From Dichomitus squalens LYAD-421 SS1 (lineage: Eukaryota > Basidiomycota > Agaricomycetes > Polyporales > Polyporaceae), in NCBI RefSeq assembly GCF_000275845.1, contig NW_006766996.1, positions 1 through 10,642 on the forward strand: 10,642 bases of DNA, written 5' to 3'. Of this stretch, positions 9,040 to 10,642 are shown one piece after another; positions within the stretch are counted from its first letter, which is position 1; every line of letters starts with the position of its first letter. The translations under genes were made by a program, and so were the position numbers. The notes beneath the pieces are model-generated. The model saw only the letters and a program-made list of their open reading frames with translations, ran no database searches and was not told where the DNA came from.

Positions 9040-9655
9040 TACTGAGTCTCACAGTCCCCCACGGATTCCCATGTGACGTAGTTCAGAAGTATAGCAATAG
9101 AGGGCATCAAACCCAACTATACTAAACATGGTTACTCGGCATAGACAATGAGCATACGTGGAAGTGATTATATCAAACCCAAATGTGTCACATAACACGA
9201 GGACATTACGAGATAAATCCTAGTAAACCGCGACATTGTGTCCGTCCTTACTCTGTAGTGGGCATGCCGACTTTCCAAGATGTGTTATGTTCAGATATGC
9301 ACAATTCGGTCAAATTAGGTTAAGTTCAGATGTGCACGTTTAGTTCAGATGAGTTGACTAACGGGACTCCCAACTAGACACATGGCGGAGCTGTACTCAT
9401 GGAATACTTGAATAGCTATCACTAGGCGCGCATGCTAGTAAATGACTTGGTGGCCCTAATAGCATGGTCAATATTGCCTCTCCCATGGGGGCCAATGCTC
9501 GTAACAGTGACTACTCTTCTCAAGCTGCCAGTCATATGTTCCCTGACAACAGAGCAGGAAAGACGATTGAATTCCATCTGACATATCCTCGTACTGTGTC
9601 AATGCATTATTGATGAAGTACACACGATCTCCATTCCGGTCCCAGGCGCTTCGAC
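9040..9655. other. AT-richer intergenic stretch with short repeats
   Basis: Base composition drops in GC compared with both sides, and stops are frequent in all frames up to about 9460. It contains repeated short motifs: ATCAAACCCA at 9106-9115 and 9172-9181, and the GTTCAGAT series at 9289-9351. A minus-strand open frame at 9468-9773 (with DRNGDRVYFINNALTQYEDM) looks protein-like in part but was not recognised and conflicts with the plus-strand reading to its right. Confidence 0.45.
9289..9351. repeat. Degenerate GTTCAGAT repeat series
   Basis: GTTCAGATATGCAC at 9289-9302 and GTTCAGATGTGCAC at 9324-9337 differ by one base; a shorter copy, GTTCAGATG, follows at 9343-9351. The spacing is irregular (35 and 19 bp). 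It could be a subterminal transposase-binding repeat, since many DNA transposons carry such motifs near their ends, or simply an AT-rich minisatellite fragment. Confidence 0.5.
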
Positions 9656-10045
9656 ATGAGCTGCGGCGTTGAGTATGTGCTGACAACAGGCGATCACCAG
9701 GCGCCAAACGCCCTCTCCCTGCCAGCATTTGCTTCCGCGATCCTCTCCAGCATCCCCCTCGCCTACCGATCATCCCGATTGTCTCGATCGTTTGGCCATC
9801 GGCCTCTCCCCACTCCCCGGTCGTATCGTCGCCTTCCTCACCGTCTCGGATCCGGTGAGTATCTGTCGCCTAATGAAGTTGACAATCCTCTGACCGCGAC
9901 CTGTGTGGCTGCAGTGGCTCTGTTGTGGCGCATTCGAACCTCAAGACCAACAGAAGGACAGTGCCGTGTTCACACTCGCTGTTCCCTGTTGGCTGGCCTG
10001 TCCTCGACAACCTCGGTGATAGCAGGGCATAATTGCCGGCGGTAA
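9656..10045 (+). CDS. Candidate small spliced gene or gene fragment, frame uncertain
   Basis: One reading starts at ATG 9656 (MSCGVEYVLTTGDHQAPNAL...), runs to a GTGAGT donor at 9855, skips an intron with a CTCTGAC branch-like site to the GGCTGCAG acceptor at 9914, and ends at TAA 10045 (about 109 residues). A second frame through the same bases also has coding-like third positions (DRLAIGLSPLPGRIVAFLTV, then after the same intron WLCCGAFEPQDQQKDSA, and further right GIIAGGNQVSTRSLAPTGLL to TGA at 10149-10151), but needs a weak GTGTTC donor to avoid stops. No family is recognised in either. The block could be a frame-shifted gene remnant. The shared intron is the best-supported part. Confidence 0.25.
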   Translation: MSCGVEYVLTTGDHQAPNALSLPAFASAILSSIPLAYRSSRLSRSFGHRPLPTPRSYRRLPHRLGSGEYLSPNEVDNPLTATCVAAVALLWRIRTSRPTEGQCRVHTRCSLLAGLSSTTSVIAGHNCRR

Positions 10046-10249
10046 CCAGGTCTCGACACGTTCCCTGGCCCCCACTGGACTCCTCTCGGACGTTCCTCTC
10101 AGGCCCGACGTTCAGCAAGCACCCATCCAGGCCTCTCCGGCAATTACATGATCATCTCGCAGTGCAAGTAACAAGGTATTACATTGAGGTGAACGGTCAC
10201 CACCCCGATTGTGTGTCACTTGGTTGACCGGTCCATTGCGCGTTAGGAA

Positions 10250-10642
10250 ATGTCACAGTACGACGAAACATCTACTTCCCCGCGCCCCAAGTTCCCGAAG
10301 TTTCATAAGAAAACTCGCGCACCGCCTTCGCCGACTGCAGAGGTCGAGAGCGTACCCCTTCCCGAACGTGTCACCGCGTCGTCATCACCCACCCCAGAGG
10401 GCCAGTCCCCTGTCAACCACAGGTGAGCTGTCGTTCCACGTTCTACGTACCACGTTCCTTTATCTGACGTACAATTCAGTTTATTAGCATCCCCGAGTCG
10501 CCCGATTCGGCCTGGTGACCCCATTCCTGTGTTGAAAAAAAACAGATTTGGGACACGTGAGTTATTGGATCGTAGCACCAAGTGACATCCTCACAATCTG
10601 TCGTAGCTCCCGACGTCTGTGGTCCCTGGGAAGGCAAGGTAG
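10250..10642 (+). CDS. N-terminus of an unrecognised protein, cut by the right edge
   Basis: ATG at 10250 opens exon 1 (10250-10422), joined to exon 2 (10480-10556) and exon 3 (10607-window end). Introns are 10423-10479 (GTGAGC...CTGAC...TTCAG, 57 bp) and 10557-10606 (GTGAGT...GTCGTAG, 50 bp), and phases match at both joins. The 95 visible residues start MSQYDETSTSPRPKFPKFHK, are rich in Pro, Ser and Lys (a disordered-looking N-terminus), then read RPGDPIPVLKKNRFGTPPDV and end CGPWEGKV. No domain is visible yet. An acceptor-like TTAG lies just before the ATG (10243-10246), so the gene could begin further left; the start is therefore uncertain. It could be a host gene or transposon cargo. Confidence 0.6.

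Noticed and set aside
9468..9773. Minus-strand open frame containing DRNGDRVYFINN, which recalled fungal proteins with a short Tyr/Phe-rich repeat or WW-like segment
   Set aside because: The similarity is a vague impression over a few residues, with no splice support and no matching flank, so no name can be given.
10250..10642. Assigning the right-edge gene as a TET/JBP dioxygenase because of its KDZ neighbour
   Set aside because: No 2-oxoglutarate/iron-binding motif is visible in the 95 residues present. Neighbourhood alone is not enough.
1..10642. CRISPR arrays, bacterial operons, ribosome binding sites, tRNA or rRNA genes
   Set aside because: The short spliceosomal introns and fungal gene families show a eukaryotic source, and no cloverleaf, rRNA-like or regularly spaced repeat array was noticed by eye.

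Overview
The window looks like nuclear DNA of a filamentous basidiomycete, most likely an Agaricomycete. Genes are broken by very short introns (49-67 bp in the main gene). The donors are GTAAGT, GTGAGT or similar, and some introns carry CTGAC-like branch points. The main gene belongs to a transposase family that is abundant in mushroom-forming fungi. The protein models below are hand-spliced and their joins are inferred from sequence.

The centre (7629 to 3591, minus strand) holds what appears to be a complete, undamaged Kyakuja-Dileera-Zisupton (KDZ) DNA transposase gene. Twelve exons joined by eleven introns give an uninterrupted model of 1151 residues: a basic and acidic low-complexity N-terminus, a CxC2-type cysteine cluster, an RNase H-like DDE core and a long helical, charged C-terminal region. 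It is the only gene I can name with confidence. Element termini (inverted repeats and target-site duplication) could not be located by eye.

Left edge (1-675, plus): the last exons of a membrane protein, probably a fungal DUF6533-type multi-pass protein, cut by the window start. From 676 to about 3300 I see no convincing gene. This stretch includes a strongly C-rich block (about 932-1400) with direct repeats, E-box-like palindromes and tandem 13-15 bp repeats. Just downstream of the transposase (3301-3417, minus) is an isolated exon-like segment.

Right side: 7630-9650 is the upstream region of the transposase and then AT-richer intergenic DNA with short degenerate repeats. From 9656 to 10151 the plus strand looks coding in two competing frames. 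From 10250 a plus-strand gene of unknown function starts and runs off the right edge; its first three exons splice cleanly.

Overall this is a mobile-element locus between host-like genes. I did not find a second gene that clearly works together with the transposase. The right-edge gene is the best candidate for a partner or cargo, but its visible 95 residues match no family I recognise.
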